From the NCBI GenBank assembly GCA_946800325.1, contig OX326961.1, positions 38,996,543-39,060,542 of the forward strand: a stretch of 64,000 nucleotides of DNA. The letters run 5' to 3'. Of this stretch, positions 47,597 to 58,085 are shown one piece after another. The notes below the pieces were generated by a model, which did not search any database, was not told the DNA's origin, and saw only the letters and a list, made by a program, of their open reading frames with translations. The position numbers and the translations under genes are program-made. This DNA comes from Luzula sylvatica (lineage: Eukaryota; Streptophyta; Magnoliopsida; Poales; Juncaceae). Position 1 is the first letter of the stretch. Every line of letters begins with the position of its first letter.

Positions 47597-47608
47597 TGGT
47601 ATCAGAGC
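47597..47608 (+). other. Primer-binding site
   Basis: TGGTATCAGAGC, one base after the LTR; initiator-methionine tRNA type. Confidence 0.93.
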
Positions 47609-47711
47609 AATCGCTCGTTAAAACCATCGAAAATCGATGATTTAATTCGAATTTAGTAAATTTTAGAATTTTTGGGCTGAATTTCAGAAATTAGAAAAGC
47701 TGGCAGAATAG

Positions 47712-47900
47712 GGTTCGTTCGAACGAACTTGGAGTTGCGTTCGAACGAACTGGTCTGTTCGAACGAACCTAGTGTTCGGTTCGAACGGACTGATCTGTTC
47801 GAACGAACTTGGAGTTGCGTTCGAACGGACCTATTTCTGGTTCAAAAAAAAAAAAAAAAGTTGAAATTTTTTTTTCTGACGTTCGTTCGAACGAACTTGG
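47712..47900. repeat. Cluster of TTCGAA palindromes after the primer site
   Basis: Seven copies of variants of GTTCGTTCGAACGAAC, separated by TTGGAGTTGC-like spacers. Position and spacing parallel the TCATGA-centred cluster of the 60.7-kb Copia element. Confidence 0.9.
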
Positions 47901-48398
47901 AGTTTAGGGACAACCAATTTTTTTTCTGTCAAAAATGCCCAATAATTTTAAAATTTCCAATTTATAAATTCGATACGGTATAGCATATAGCCTAAAACGG
48001 GGATGATTGTCTGTGATTGCTTGTATGTGTGTTGTGTGGGGGCCAGTGAGCTTTCCAAATTGTATTTTATTTGAATATGTGGGGACCAGTGAGTCTTCCA
48101 AAGTTGTATTAAAATAAAATAGGTTTAGTTTTGAAGAGGGAACTTCAAGACAAGACGACACGACACGACACGGAGATTGGATCTTCAAAGCAAGGAGTCA
48201 TCTTGGGTTTTAGGGTTGGGAATTTTAGGGTTTTATGATTGCTCATAAAACTAAAAGGCCAATATGCTATACCTTATTATTTTATTTGTTTTGGTTAATA
48301 AATAAAATAAAATGATTTTAATAAAAAGTAAAATCCTCCCACGTAATTATCAAGTCTTATGCCTCCCTAAATGGAACCTTCTAGACTAGTGTTTGTTT

Positions 48399-48431
48399 AT
48401 CTGTGTTGCATGGCCATAGTCTGGCACAGAT
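48399..48431 (+). other. Stem-loop E1 with constant loop
   Basis: Stem ATCTGTG/CACAGAT (7 bp) around the 19-nt loop TTGCATGGCCATAGTCTGG. Confidence 0.8.
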
Positions 48432-48469
48432 TTACACGTACGTAGCAAAGAAGGCATGCATTGATTAGG

Positions 48470-48508
48470 AATTGATGTGTTGCATGGCCATAGTCTGGCA
48501 TGTCAATT
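48470..48508 (+). other. Stem-loop E2 with constant loop
   Basis: Stem AATTGATGTG/CATGTCAATT (10 pairs, two of them G-U) around exactly the same 19-nt loop as E1. Confidence 0.82.
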
Positions 48509-48686
48509 CGCTGATTGAGTGATACTCCATTTGTGGTTTGGACTTGACCAATTCGCTAGCTAGGCTACGATTTGGGGCAAGGAGTGAGGTACACACACTC
48601 TGGTTTTGAGTTGGACTCAATACCGGACCTCACGAATAAAGCAAGAATCGTCTTGGAGATGATTGGACACCGTCCTACCCGACGTG

Positions 48687-48730
48687 ACGTATTTTCTGAG
48701 TGGTTGGCCATAGTCACCTTAGAAATACGT
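48687..48730 (+). other. Stem-loop E3, variant loop
   Basis: Long interrupted stem (ACGTATTT...CT.A..GG with CCTTAGAAATACGT) around TTGGCCATAGTCA, a shortened form of the constant loop. Confidence 0.72.
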
Positions 48731-48895
48731 TAAATAGGGATCTTGTCCATTATGAGATTTAAGGTATCAAATCTCCGTTTCAATAGTGGGGGCTATTTGA
48801 AATGATAAAATAATGGGTATTTCAAGTTATTTAAAATAAATTTTAATATATGAAAGACCGTTGGGTGCAAATGGGTTTTCAAGAAGAAAACCGAC

Positions 48896-50305
48896 ATGGA
48901 TGGTAATGTACACACTTTTAAAGCAAGACTGGTGACGAAAGGTTTCAAGCAAATTCATGGTATAGACTATGATGAAACGTTTTCTCCAGTAGCCATGTTT
49001 AAAAGTATTCGCATTCTTCTAGCAATAGCTGCATATCACGATTATGAGATATGGCAGATGGATGTCAAAACCGCTTTCCTTAACGGGAACCTTACCTAGG
49101 ATGTGTATATGACACAACCCGAGGGTTTTGTCGATCCAAAGAATACGAATAAAGTGTGCAAGCTTGTGAGATCCATTTATGGATTAAAGCAAGCATCTCG
49201 TGCGTGGAACATACGATTCGATGAGGTCATCGCAAAGTATGGTTTCATTCAAAATATCGAGGAACCTTGTGTATACAAGAAATTCAGTGGGAGTTCGGTC
49301 GTATTCCTCATCTTGTATGTGGACGACATCTTACTCATTGGAAATGACATCCCAATGCTTAACCAGGTTAAGGCATATTTGGGTAGTCAATTCGCAATGA
49401 AGGACTTAGGAGAAGCCGCCTATATTTTAAGCGTGAAGATCTATAGAGATAGATCGAGGAGACTTCTCGGACTAAGTCAAAGTACATATATTGACAAAGT
49501 GATAACTAGGTTTCACATGGAGCAATCCAAGAAAGGATTTCTGCCAATGTCACATGGCATTTCTCTCACAAAGGATCAGTGTCCTTCAACAGACGCTGAA
49601 CGTGAGCGAATGAGTCGGATCCCATACGCTTCGGCTATAGGATCGATCATGTATGCCATGATATGTACTAGACCAGATGTCGCATATGCGTTGAGTGTGA
49701 CTTCCCGCTATCAGTCTGATCCCGGGGAAGTTCACTGGTCCGCAGTCAAGAGCATTCTTAAGTATCTCAGGAATACTAAAGATATGTTTCTTGTCTATGG
49801 TGGTTCGGAAAGAGATCTGATTATCCAAGGATATACAGATGCTAGTTTCCAAACTTGCCCGGACGATTTCCAATCTCAAAGTGGTTATGTCTTCACGCTT
49901 AATGGCGGAGCTGTTGTTTGGAAAAGCTCCAAGCAGAAGACAGTGGCTGATTCTACAACTGAAGCGGAATACATCGCGGCTTCGGAAGCCGCAAAGGAGG
50001 CTGTCTGGCTACGACAGTTCGTGATGGAACTTGGCGTTGTGCCAAGCATCTCGGGTCCCATGGATGTATATTGTGACAATAACGGAGCGATAGCACAATC
50101 CAAGGAACCGCGAGCGCATCACAGGTCCAAGCATGTACTCCGGCGTTACCACTTGATTCGTGAGATTACGAAGAGAGGTGACGTGAGAATAATGAAGATA
50201 CCTACTGATGATAACGTGGCCGATCCATTTACGAAGCCACTATCACGTGCCAAGCATGAGCATCATGCTAGGGCGATAGGATTGGGATATCTATCGCAGT
50301 GTTAG
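48896..50305 (+). pseudogene. pol: Copia reverse transcriptase-RNase H, one stop codon
   Basis: Coding similarity already starts at ~48862 (KWVFKKKT-like, in shifted frame). The RT fingers/palm carry the YVDDI catalytic motif (FLILYVDDILLIGNDI) and GLKQASRAWN; RNase H follows with GYTDASFQTCPDDFQSQSGY, KQKTVADSTTEAEYIAASEA and the C-terminal HHRSKHVLRRYHLIRE. A TAG at 49097-49099 replaces the usual glutamate before DVYM. Apart from that the frame is open for ~470 codons, so decay is slight. It would copy RNA into DNA, but without gag, protease and integrase it cannot act alone. Confidence 0.93.
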
Positions 50306-50567
50306 ATTGGGTGTTTTATTTATGTTTCTTATTGTATAAGGGGATTCGATCTGCCTAGTGCAAGTGGGGGAACATTTATTATGCCCTAGGCGTGTTATTT
50401 GGATTGTATTTGTTTATGAGACAGATATTTATATTATTATTCTTCATATTACCTAAACCTTCATATTTCAAAAATTTTAAATAACAAGAAAGTGTGTGAG
50501 GTTATCCGATTATAATAATCGGATAGACCTTGAATTTTATTCTAGTTTAGTGCATCGAGTCAGTTGA

Positions 50568-50607
50568 GAATAATATGTTGCATGGCCATAGTCTGGCATA
50601 TTGATTC
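50568..50607 (+). other. Stem-loop E4 with constant loop
   Basis: Stem AATATG/CATATT, continued by GAAT/ATTC past one bulged base, around the same 19-nt loop as E1 and E2 although it lies downstream of pol. Confidence 0.82.
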
Positions 50608-50831
50608 GTCAATTGAATGATAGTAAAACCACTAAACGGAATGAATATAATTCTAAAACGTCCCTGGTGTATAAAGTTGTTCATAGGTTTGAACCAGGTA
50701 GTCCATTCACTGAATGGAGACTTTTACATACATTGGCATATTCGTAGATGAGATGATCAGGTTTTACTGATTTGGGACGGTAGCGTCGATTCTAGAATAT
50801 GGATATACGCGGCGTCGTATATTGGACTGAC

Positions 50832-50891
50832 CACTATATGAGTTTGTGACATGGTCAGAGTCATTGGAGACGAACTCATATCCAGATAGTG
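50832..50891 (+). other. Stem-loop E5, diverged loop, long stem
   Basis: ATATGAGTTTGT pairs with ACGAACTCATAT (12 pairs); after a bulge, CACTAT pairs with ATAGTG. The loop contains ATGGTCAGAGTCA, a variant of the constant core. Confidence 0.72.
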
Positions 50892-50899
50892 CGTTTTAG

Positions 50900-51300
50900 T
50901 TCTTCATACTTGAGTGATCTCACGGATACCTAGTATGTGAAAAGATAATGCTTTGATATAATTAACCCTACGCGTAATTGTGTAGCAGAGATTACTATTG
51001 GGTATTGTTTTTAGCATAGGCAAAGGATGTGAGGTTGCAAGATAGGAATTGTTCCTTTCTAACCTTGGAAAAGGCTAGAGGGAGATATCTCTCGGGCCCC
51101 TCGATTGAATTGAGATTGATGAAATGCTTGGCCAAGCTCGATGGAACTCAGTAGAGTTCGCATTGTTATTATCAATCTAATTCTTATCGAGAAAGAGTAT
51201 ATCTGATCAAAAAGAAAAGAGGATGACTTGAAGTCTTAGGCTTCACCGTGACTCTTTTGATCGGAAGATATCGCGAACAAGAGGACTAGTAACACTTATC
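50900..51300. other. Non-coding tail of the Copia element
   Basis: No open frame of note; small self-complementary words such as GCTTGGCCAAGC (51109-51120). Confidence 0.5.
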
Positions 51301-51304
51301 TGAG

Positions 51305-51355
51305 TTAGGTATGAAGATGTACTGCATCTTCATAAAGGTGTTCTCCACCTTTTTC
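51305..51355 (+). other. Two adjacent perfect hairpins in the Copia 3' region
   Basis: TATGAAGATG/CATCTTCATA with a 5-nt loop, then AAAGGTG/CACCTTT with a 5-nt loop, back to back. They could act in termination or as RNA structure, but lie ~250 bases before the LTR. Confidence 0.65.
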
Positions 51356-51604
51356 GTGCTAATTCTGGGTAGGTATTAACGGCAGTCTAGTGCTCGCAAT
51401 ACCTTGTGGATTGCTGCCATATCCACTGCCAGTCTTAGACGAACCTACACGGTCACACCAAGATTTCGTAATATATCGGATTCTCAAGATATTGCTCACC
51501 AATACGTTTGTTGGACAAACAAAATGGAATCACGTGAAATTAGATCTCACGACATATGTTGGACATATGGCCAAGTTGATTAAGTCTTAATCCAAGAGGG
51601 AGTT

Positions 51605-52238
51605 TGAAAGAAAATATGACTTAAGAATTAAATTAACTTGGAAGAATTTATATAAATAGGCAATTCTGCAGTCAGGATAAGGTTCGTTCGAACTAACTAT
51701 ATCAGTGCGTTCGAACGGACTTATTCGTGATAAACAGAAGTGGGTTCGTTCGAACGAACATTTAGGTGCGTTCGAACGAACTAGGTTCGTTCGAACGAAC
51801 TATGTTAAGTTCGTTCGAACTGACCTGTTTCCTATATATATAAAGTTCTGATTCCGGAATTTGACCTAAGTTTTCTAGGGTTTTGAGCCATCGTTTCTCT
51901 TCTTCTTCTTCCACAGAATTCAGATTAGATCTGAGAGATTGAGAGGGAGAATTGAGAAAAGGATTTGAGAGATTCAATCGTGACGTCGACTAGAACGGCG
52001 TTGGCGATTTCCGATCGGACGAAATCGAGGTGGACACGAGTAGAGGGATTGCACGAGCGATTCTTGGAGAAGGTTCACGGATTTGGAGAAGTAATCAACA
52101 CGTACTAACTTGTACGAGGTAATTATCTCCAACTCTTCCTTTTTCGTTGGTTTTAGGGCGTGATCCCGGAAGAATTAGGTTACGCATGCGAGACTAATTT
52201 CCGCTGCACACTATGATAATCGTGTGCGTAACCCTACA
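51605..52238 (+). repeat. 3' LTR of the Copia element
   Basis: 634 bp; has two more TTCGAA palindromes than the 5' LTR (51749-51795). Otherwise only a few substitutions separate the LTRs. Confidence 0.93.
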
Positions 52239-54797
52239 AATAGATATACCATAATCGATACAACCGGTAACTACTCGTTGCTTGACAAAGATAATCCTTC
52301 TTAATCACATTAGGTTAAGCCTTAAACATTATAAAACTAATCATACTAAAGAAAAAATATCCTTGTCGTTTTCCAATAATCTCCAAGTTCCATCTATATT
52401 TATGCCACATGTCTCCACTCATAACTATCACTAACTTTATCTTTTTTGCTCAATTATTCTTCCACTAAAATTCCCCATGACAAAAGCTTCATCTCTATCA
52501 AAACAAGCTTTCCTCCTCTAAACCATAGATATGTTGCATGATCAAATAGGTATACCATAATCGATACAACCTGTAAGTACTCGTTGCTTGACAAAGATAA
52601 TCCCTCTTAATCACATTAGGTTAAGCCTTAAACATTATAAAACTAATCATACTAAAGAGAAAATATCCTAGTCGTTTTCCTATAATCTCCAAGTTCCATC
52701 TATATTTATGCCACATGTCTCCACTCATAACTATCACTAACTTTATCTTTTTTGCTCAATTATTCTTCCACTAAAATTCCCCATGACCAAAGCTTCATCT
52801 CTCTCAAAACAAGCTTTGCTTCTCTAAACCTTACATATGTTGCATGATCAAATAGATATACCATAATCGATACAACCTGTAACTACTCGTTGCTTGACAA
52901 AGATAATCCCTCTTAATCACATTAGGTTAAGCCTTAAACATTATAAAACTAATCATACTAAAGAGAAAATATCCTAGTCGTTTTCGTATAATCTCCAAGT
53001 TCCATCTATATTTATGCCACATGTCTCCACTCGTAACTATCACTAACTTTATCTTTTTTGCTCAATTATTCTTGCACTAAAATTGCCCATGACCAAAGCT
53101 TCATCGCTCTCAAAACAAGCTTTGATCCTCTAAACCTTACATATGTTGCATGATCAAATAGTTATACCATAATCGATACAACATGTAACTACTCGTTGCT
53201 TGACAAAGAAAATCCCTCTTAATCACATTAGGTTAAGCCTTAAACATTATAAAACTATTCATACTAATGAGAAAATATCCTAGTCGTTTTCCTATAATCT
53301 CCAAGTTCCATCTATCTTTATGCCACATGTCTCCACTCATAACTATCACTAAATTTATCTTTTGTGGCCAATTATTCTTCCACTAAAATTTCCCACGACC
53401 AAAGCTTCTTCTCTCTCAAATCAAGATTTGCTCCTCTAAACCTTACATATGTTGCATGATCAAATAGATACACCATTATCGATACAACCTGTAACTACTC
53501 GTTGCTTGACAAAGATAATCCCTCTTAATCACATTAGGTTAAGCCTTAAAATTATAAAACTATTCATACTAAAGAGAAAATATCCTAGTCGTTTTCCTAT
53601 AATCTCCAAGTTCCATCTATATTTATGCCATATGTCTCCACTCATAACTATCACTAACTTTATCTTTTTTGCTCAATTGTTCTTCCACTAAAATTCCCCA
53701 TGACCAAAGCTTCTTCTCTCTCAAATCAAGGTTTGCTCCTCTAAACCTTCCATATGTTGCATGATCAAATAGATATACCATAATCGATACAACCTGTAAC
53801 TACTCGTTGCTTGACAAAGATAATCCCTCTTAATCACATTAGGTTAAGCCTTAAACATTATAAAACTATTCATACTAATGAGAAAATATCCTAGTCGTTT
53901 TCCTATAATCTCCAAGTTCCATCTATATTTATGCCACATGTCTCCACTCATAACTATCACTAAATTTATCTTTTGTGCTCAATTATTCTTCCACTAAAAT
54001 TTCCCATGACCAAAGCTTCTTCTCTCTCAAATCAAGATTTGCTCCTCTATACCTTACATATGTTGCATGATCAAATAGATATACCATAATCGATACAACC
54101 TGTAACTACTCGTTGCTTGACAAAGATAATCCCTCTTAATCACATTAGGTTAAGCCTTAAACATTATAAAACTATTCATACTAAAGAGAAAATATCCTAG
54201 TCGTTTTCCTATAATCTCCAAGTTCCATCTATATTTATGCCCTATGTCTCTACTCATAACTATCACTAACTTTATCTTTTTTGCTCAATTATTCTTCCAC
54301 TAAAATAACCCATGACCGAAGGTTCTTCTCTCTCAAATCAAGCTTTGCTCCTCTAAACCTTACATATGTTGTATACCATAATCGATACAACCTGTAACTA
54401 CTCATTGCTTGACAAAGATAATCCCTCTTAATCACATTAGGTTAAGCCTTAAACATTATAAAATTATTCATACTAAAGAGAAAATATCCTAGTCATTTTC
54501 ATATAATCTCCAAGTTCCGTCTATATTTATTCCACATGTCTCCACTCATAACTATATCACTAACTTTATCTTTTTTGCTCAATTATTCTTCCACTAAAAT
54601 TCCGCATGACCAAAGCTTTCTCTCTCAAATCAAATTTTTCTCCTCTAAACCTTACATATGTTGCATGATCAAATAGATATACCATAATCGATACAACCTG
54701 TAACTACTCGTTGCTTGACAAAGATAATCCGTCTTAATCACATTAGGTTAAGCCTTAAATCGATGCAACCTGTAACTACTCGTTGCTTGACAAAGAT
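52239..54797. repeat. ~306-bp satellite array, right part
   Basis: About 8.3 units with a regular 305-306 bp spacing of GCTCAATTATTC (52448, 52754, 53060, 53366, 53671, 53977, 54283, 54577). Units are >90% alike by eye; the last interval is shorter (~294) through loss of the same 'gcatgatcaaatag' area. The array ends in a truncated unit at ~54797. The minus strand of each unit has a ~38-codon open frame; no protein family recognised. Confidence 0.93.
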
Positions 54798-55576
54798 ATC
54801 TTGCGGAAATTTCCTGAAGTAAGACCCACATCGATTGATACAAATTGACCTAATTTTTGTTTTTCAGCAATTTGGTAGATAATTATTAGGTTTTCAAAAA
54901 GGACTAGTACGTCTGCCTTAAATGTAGGATTTATATACTCTTATGTTATATATATGATTTTCCAAAAAATCTATTATCTATATCACTGATATCTCGTGAT
55001 TAGTCCCAAAAATCAGTAAATCTCTATTTTACGAAATCCATTTGTCTAAAAATGTTGAGAACTTTTCCTTCCATAATTTTTTTTAGGAGCAGTTATGCGT
55101 GTGACCCACATAAAGTATTATTAGTGTTTTCTTAAAAAACAACGACGTACGAAATTATTTTAGGAGTATTTTTGCACGCTATCTACATAAATAAAAAATC
55201 AAAAAATAATTATATTTTCAAAATTATTTTAAAACTAATTCAAATGGGATTTCAAAATCTGACAGCCCTTGATTCTTAAAAACAGTTAGATTATTTAGAT
55301 TAAAAAATATTATAAGTATATTAATTATATAACATGTGTTAATTATTCTGTTAATTAAATATGTTAATAAGAACATATAAAATGTGATGATAAAAGTTGG
55401 AGACATGTATAAATTGAAAAAAAATAATAAAAAAATAAAAATAAAGAAAACGATTGCAATATGTCAAATAAGTTATTAATGAAATTTTAGTTGGTTAATC
55501 GTCTATTTTTTTTTTTTTTTGTATGGAGTGGACAAATTAAAAATTAACTAAGACTTTATAAATTAAAAGAGTCCAT
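54798..55576. repeat. AT-rich DNA with repeat R3, first copy
   Basis: 55008-55275 matches 57590-57865 in the same orientation with few differences (R3). Nothing coding. Confidence 0.7.
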
Positions 55577-56730
55577 AAAAAGTTACAATAGTTAAGAGTT
55601 CATTGAAAATATGAAAAATAGCCGAAATTTTTTAATTGGAGGCTAGCTGAGTCAAGTCAAGTTTTCATATTTAACTCCAACTTCCAATGGGAAATGGGAA
55701 ATTACTTAAAAATATAACTTCAAGCAGTAGAAGTCTTGACAGCCAGAATGATTAGTTCATTCGATAGGTACATAACTTAAGAAAAATTAAGGGCAAGATA
55801 AGACTAATATAATTTATAGAAGTCTTGTTGGGAACCACGACAAAAATGGTGGATTGGCGTGATGACTCATATTATTTACTGTTGGACCCTAACGAAATAA
55901 GATGAATCATTGAAATAAAGTGCATCAAATATTTGGATCATTTATGCTCGTAATGTTGTATTGCGTGTAATTCGAAAAACAATTTGATTTTAACAAAATT
56001 TCTAAAATTAATTCAGAACGATTTTAAAAATTCGATGAGTTAAATAGCTTAAAATATGTACATTCTTCGATTTTAAAAAATAACTAAATTTACTAGATTT
56101 TAAGAATTTGCAAGTTAAATTTTTAATTAATCAAAGAATTCTGAAGATAAGGTGGTTTAAGTTGAGTTAATTGCGTTCAAAAATCCACCAAAGTTTATAA
56201 TTCCGGTCTAGATTTAATTGATGTTTGACACATTTATACATAATTTTTTATTTAAACGATGCTTTTTTTTTCAGAACCTGGACGGACATCCGCAATCTGC
56301 ATAGTTTGGAAAGAACGAAACAATCGAATTTTCAATAGAAAGGGAAGAACAACATTTCTGGGCGGGAAGAACAACGGAATTTTCAACTAAAAACGAGGAT
56401 GCTACGAAAAGTTGGTTGTGTTGTGAACTATTTACTATGTATCAATTAGGAAAATATAATGATTGTACTGCTACAATTATTTAATAAAAATAATAAATTG
56501 CCCGAGCACGTTTCGTGCTCCAGATTCTCTTATAACATACAATCGTTTTTATTTTTTGTTGGGATTTGCGTGATATTTATGGGAACAGATAATTCATGAT
56601 ATCAATATTTTTGTTGAATTTTTTTGATGTACTGACATTTATTTTTCCTTGATTTGAAAAAATAATTTTGATTTGGCAGGATTTTGCAGATCTAGCTATC
56701 CCGCCATCTAATTTAATTTAGTGAAACACA
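55577..56730. repeat. Dispersed repeat R1, third copy (most continuous)
   Basis: Joins in one stretch the parts seen at 55-420 and at 18016-19470, including the start of the Copia-type LTR near 56556. No open frame. Confidence 0.72.
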
Positions 56731-56863
56731 TGTTTGTTACGCAATCTGAGATGGCGAAATAAAATAAAACTAATTTTTGCTAATAAATTGGGTCAAAACA
56801 TATTAACGAGGTAAAAGTAAAAAAATAGCTTTTGATTGTTTTTCCATCTTAGATTGCGAAACA
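56731..56863. mobile_element. Small MITE
   Basis: 133 bp with inverted ends around CGCAATCTGAGATGG / CGCAATCTAAGATGG. The related R1 copy (near 19450) lacks it. No target duplication confirmed. Confidence 0.6.
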
Positions 56864-57250
56864 GCCTGCTTCAGTGAAGATTCTGCGTAGCCACGAGGAA
56901 AAGACAATGTGCAGTCACGAGGCACCTTTTTTGAATTTGTTTCGTCGTCTTATTTGACGAAACATAATTAGAGAAACGCCCCTGTGTCTTCTTCTGCTTC
57001 TTCTTCTCTGTTGTCGTCATCGTTTTTCTTTTTCCTTTTTCTTCCAAAAAATCGACAGTACTCTACCTTCTAAGTTTTTTTCCTTTTTAAAGGAGAAATC
57101 ATGATCCTACACTACCTTCTAAGTTTTTTTTAACTCTTTTATTAATTAAAATAGGTTAAAATTAGATTCAATTTGATTATTTTAGATAAATTATGTTAAT
57201 GAAAAAAACCATCACATAAATTAGGTTAAAAACCACCACAAATATTTGTT
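56864..57250. other. Intergenic DNA with one short hairpin
   Basis: TTTCGTC and GACGAAA (about 56939-56965) face each other across ~9 bases. CT-rich stretch at 56985-57050. No gene. Confidence 0.45.
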
Positions 57251-57254
57251 GATG

Positions 57255-57947
57255 AATTCTAACCAAGATAATAATTACGCGACAAGCACAGTCATTATGT
57301 TTATTATTATAATAAAATACATAGTATATGATTTGTATAATAATAATAATGACAATATCATTTTAAAATAAAATTATTAAATTCATTTATGTAGAATTAT
57401 GTATATAATTTACTATTATTTTATAGTATATGACTCATTCATATATTTGTATATTGTATAATAATATATAAGATATAACACAGTTTTACAAAAAAACATA
57501 ACAAATCTTATATCATTGTTGTGCACGATAGTTCACGCAATACAAAATATAGAAAATGTTATTTAATCTAGACTTGTGTGGGTCCAAAAAATCAGTAAAT
57601 CTCTATTTTACGAAATCCATTTGTCTAAAAATGTTGAGAACTTTTCCTTCCTTAATTTGTTTTAGGAGCAGTTATGCGTGTGACCCACATAAAGTATTAT
57701 TAGTGTTTTCTTAAAAAACAACGACGTACGAAATTATTTTTGGAGTATTTTTGCATGCGATCTACATAAATAAAAAATAAAAAAATAATTATATTTTCAA
57801 AATTATTTTAAAACTAATTCAAATAGGATTTCAAAATCTGACAGCACTTGATTCTAAAATCTGACAGCACTTCGATTTTAAAAAATAACAAAATTTACTA
57901 GATTTTAAAAATTTGGAAGTTAAATTTTTAATTAATCATCGAATTCT
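57255..57947. repeat. Mosaic of R2, R3 and an R1 piece
   Basis: 57255-57585 = R2 (40975-41270); 57590-57865 = R3 (55008-55275); 57868-57947 = part of R1 (56070-56150). The three abut with almost no spacer. Confidence 0.72.
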
Positions 57948-57949
57948 GC

Positions 57950-58085
57950 AGAGAACGTGCTTACGAGTCGACATGAAGGAAAAAGCTTGGCTCTGGCATT
58001 TGCGGTTTGGACATTTGCACTATGGAGGCTTGAGAGAGTTGGCAATAAAGGATATGGTTCACAGCCTGCCAGATGCTGCGTATTT
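57950..58085 (+). pseudogene. Copia GAG-pre-integrase fragment
   Basis: Encodes KEKAWLWHLRFGHLHYGGLR and KDMVHSLPD, the H-x-R-x-G-H core that precedes Copia integrase. Only ~45 codons; cut off on both sides by repeats. Confidence 0.78.

Larger units (their letters stand above)
47003..52238 (+). mobile_element. Copia LTR retrotransposon keeping only RT-RNase H
   Basis: LTRs 47003-47595 and 51605-52238 start TGAAAGAAAATATGAC and end AACCCTACA, flanked by AATAG (46998-47002 and 52239-52243). Primer site TGGTATCAGAGC at 47597-47608; purine tract AAGAGGGAG just before the 3' LTR. Gag, protease and integrase are absent. About 1.25 kb of leader precedes, and 1.3 kb follows, an almost intact RT-RNase H frame. 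The leader and tail hold palindromes and stem-loops, annotated separately. The element split a satellite array. Confidence 0.95.

Noticed and set aside
46301..54797. CRISPR-like array
   Set aside because: Unit of ~306 bp with no spacer/repeat alternation; plant satellite in eukaryotic context.
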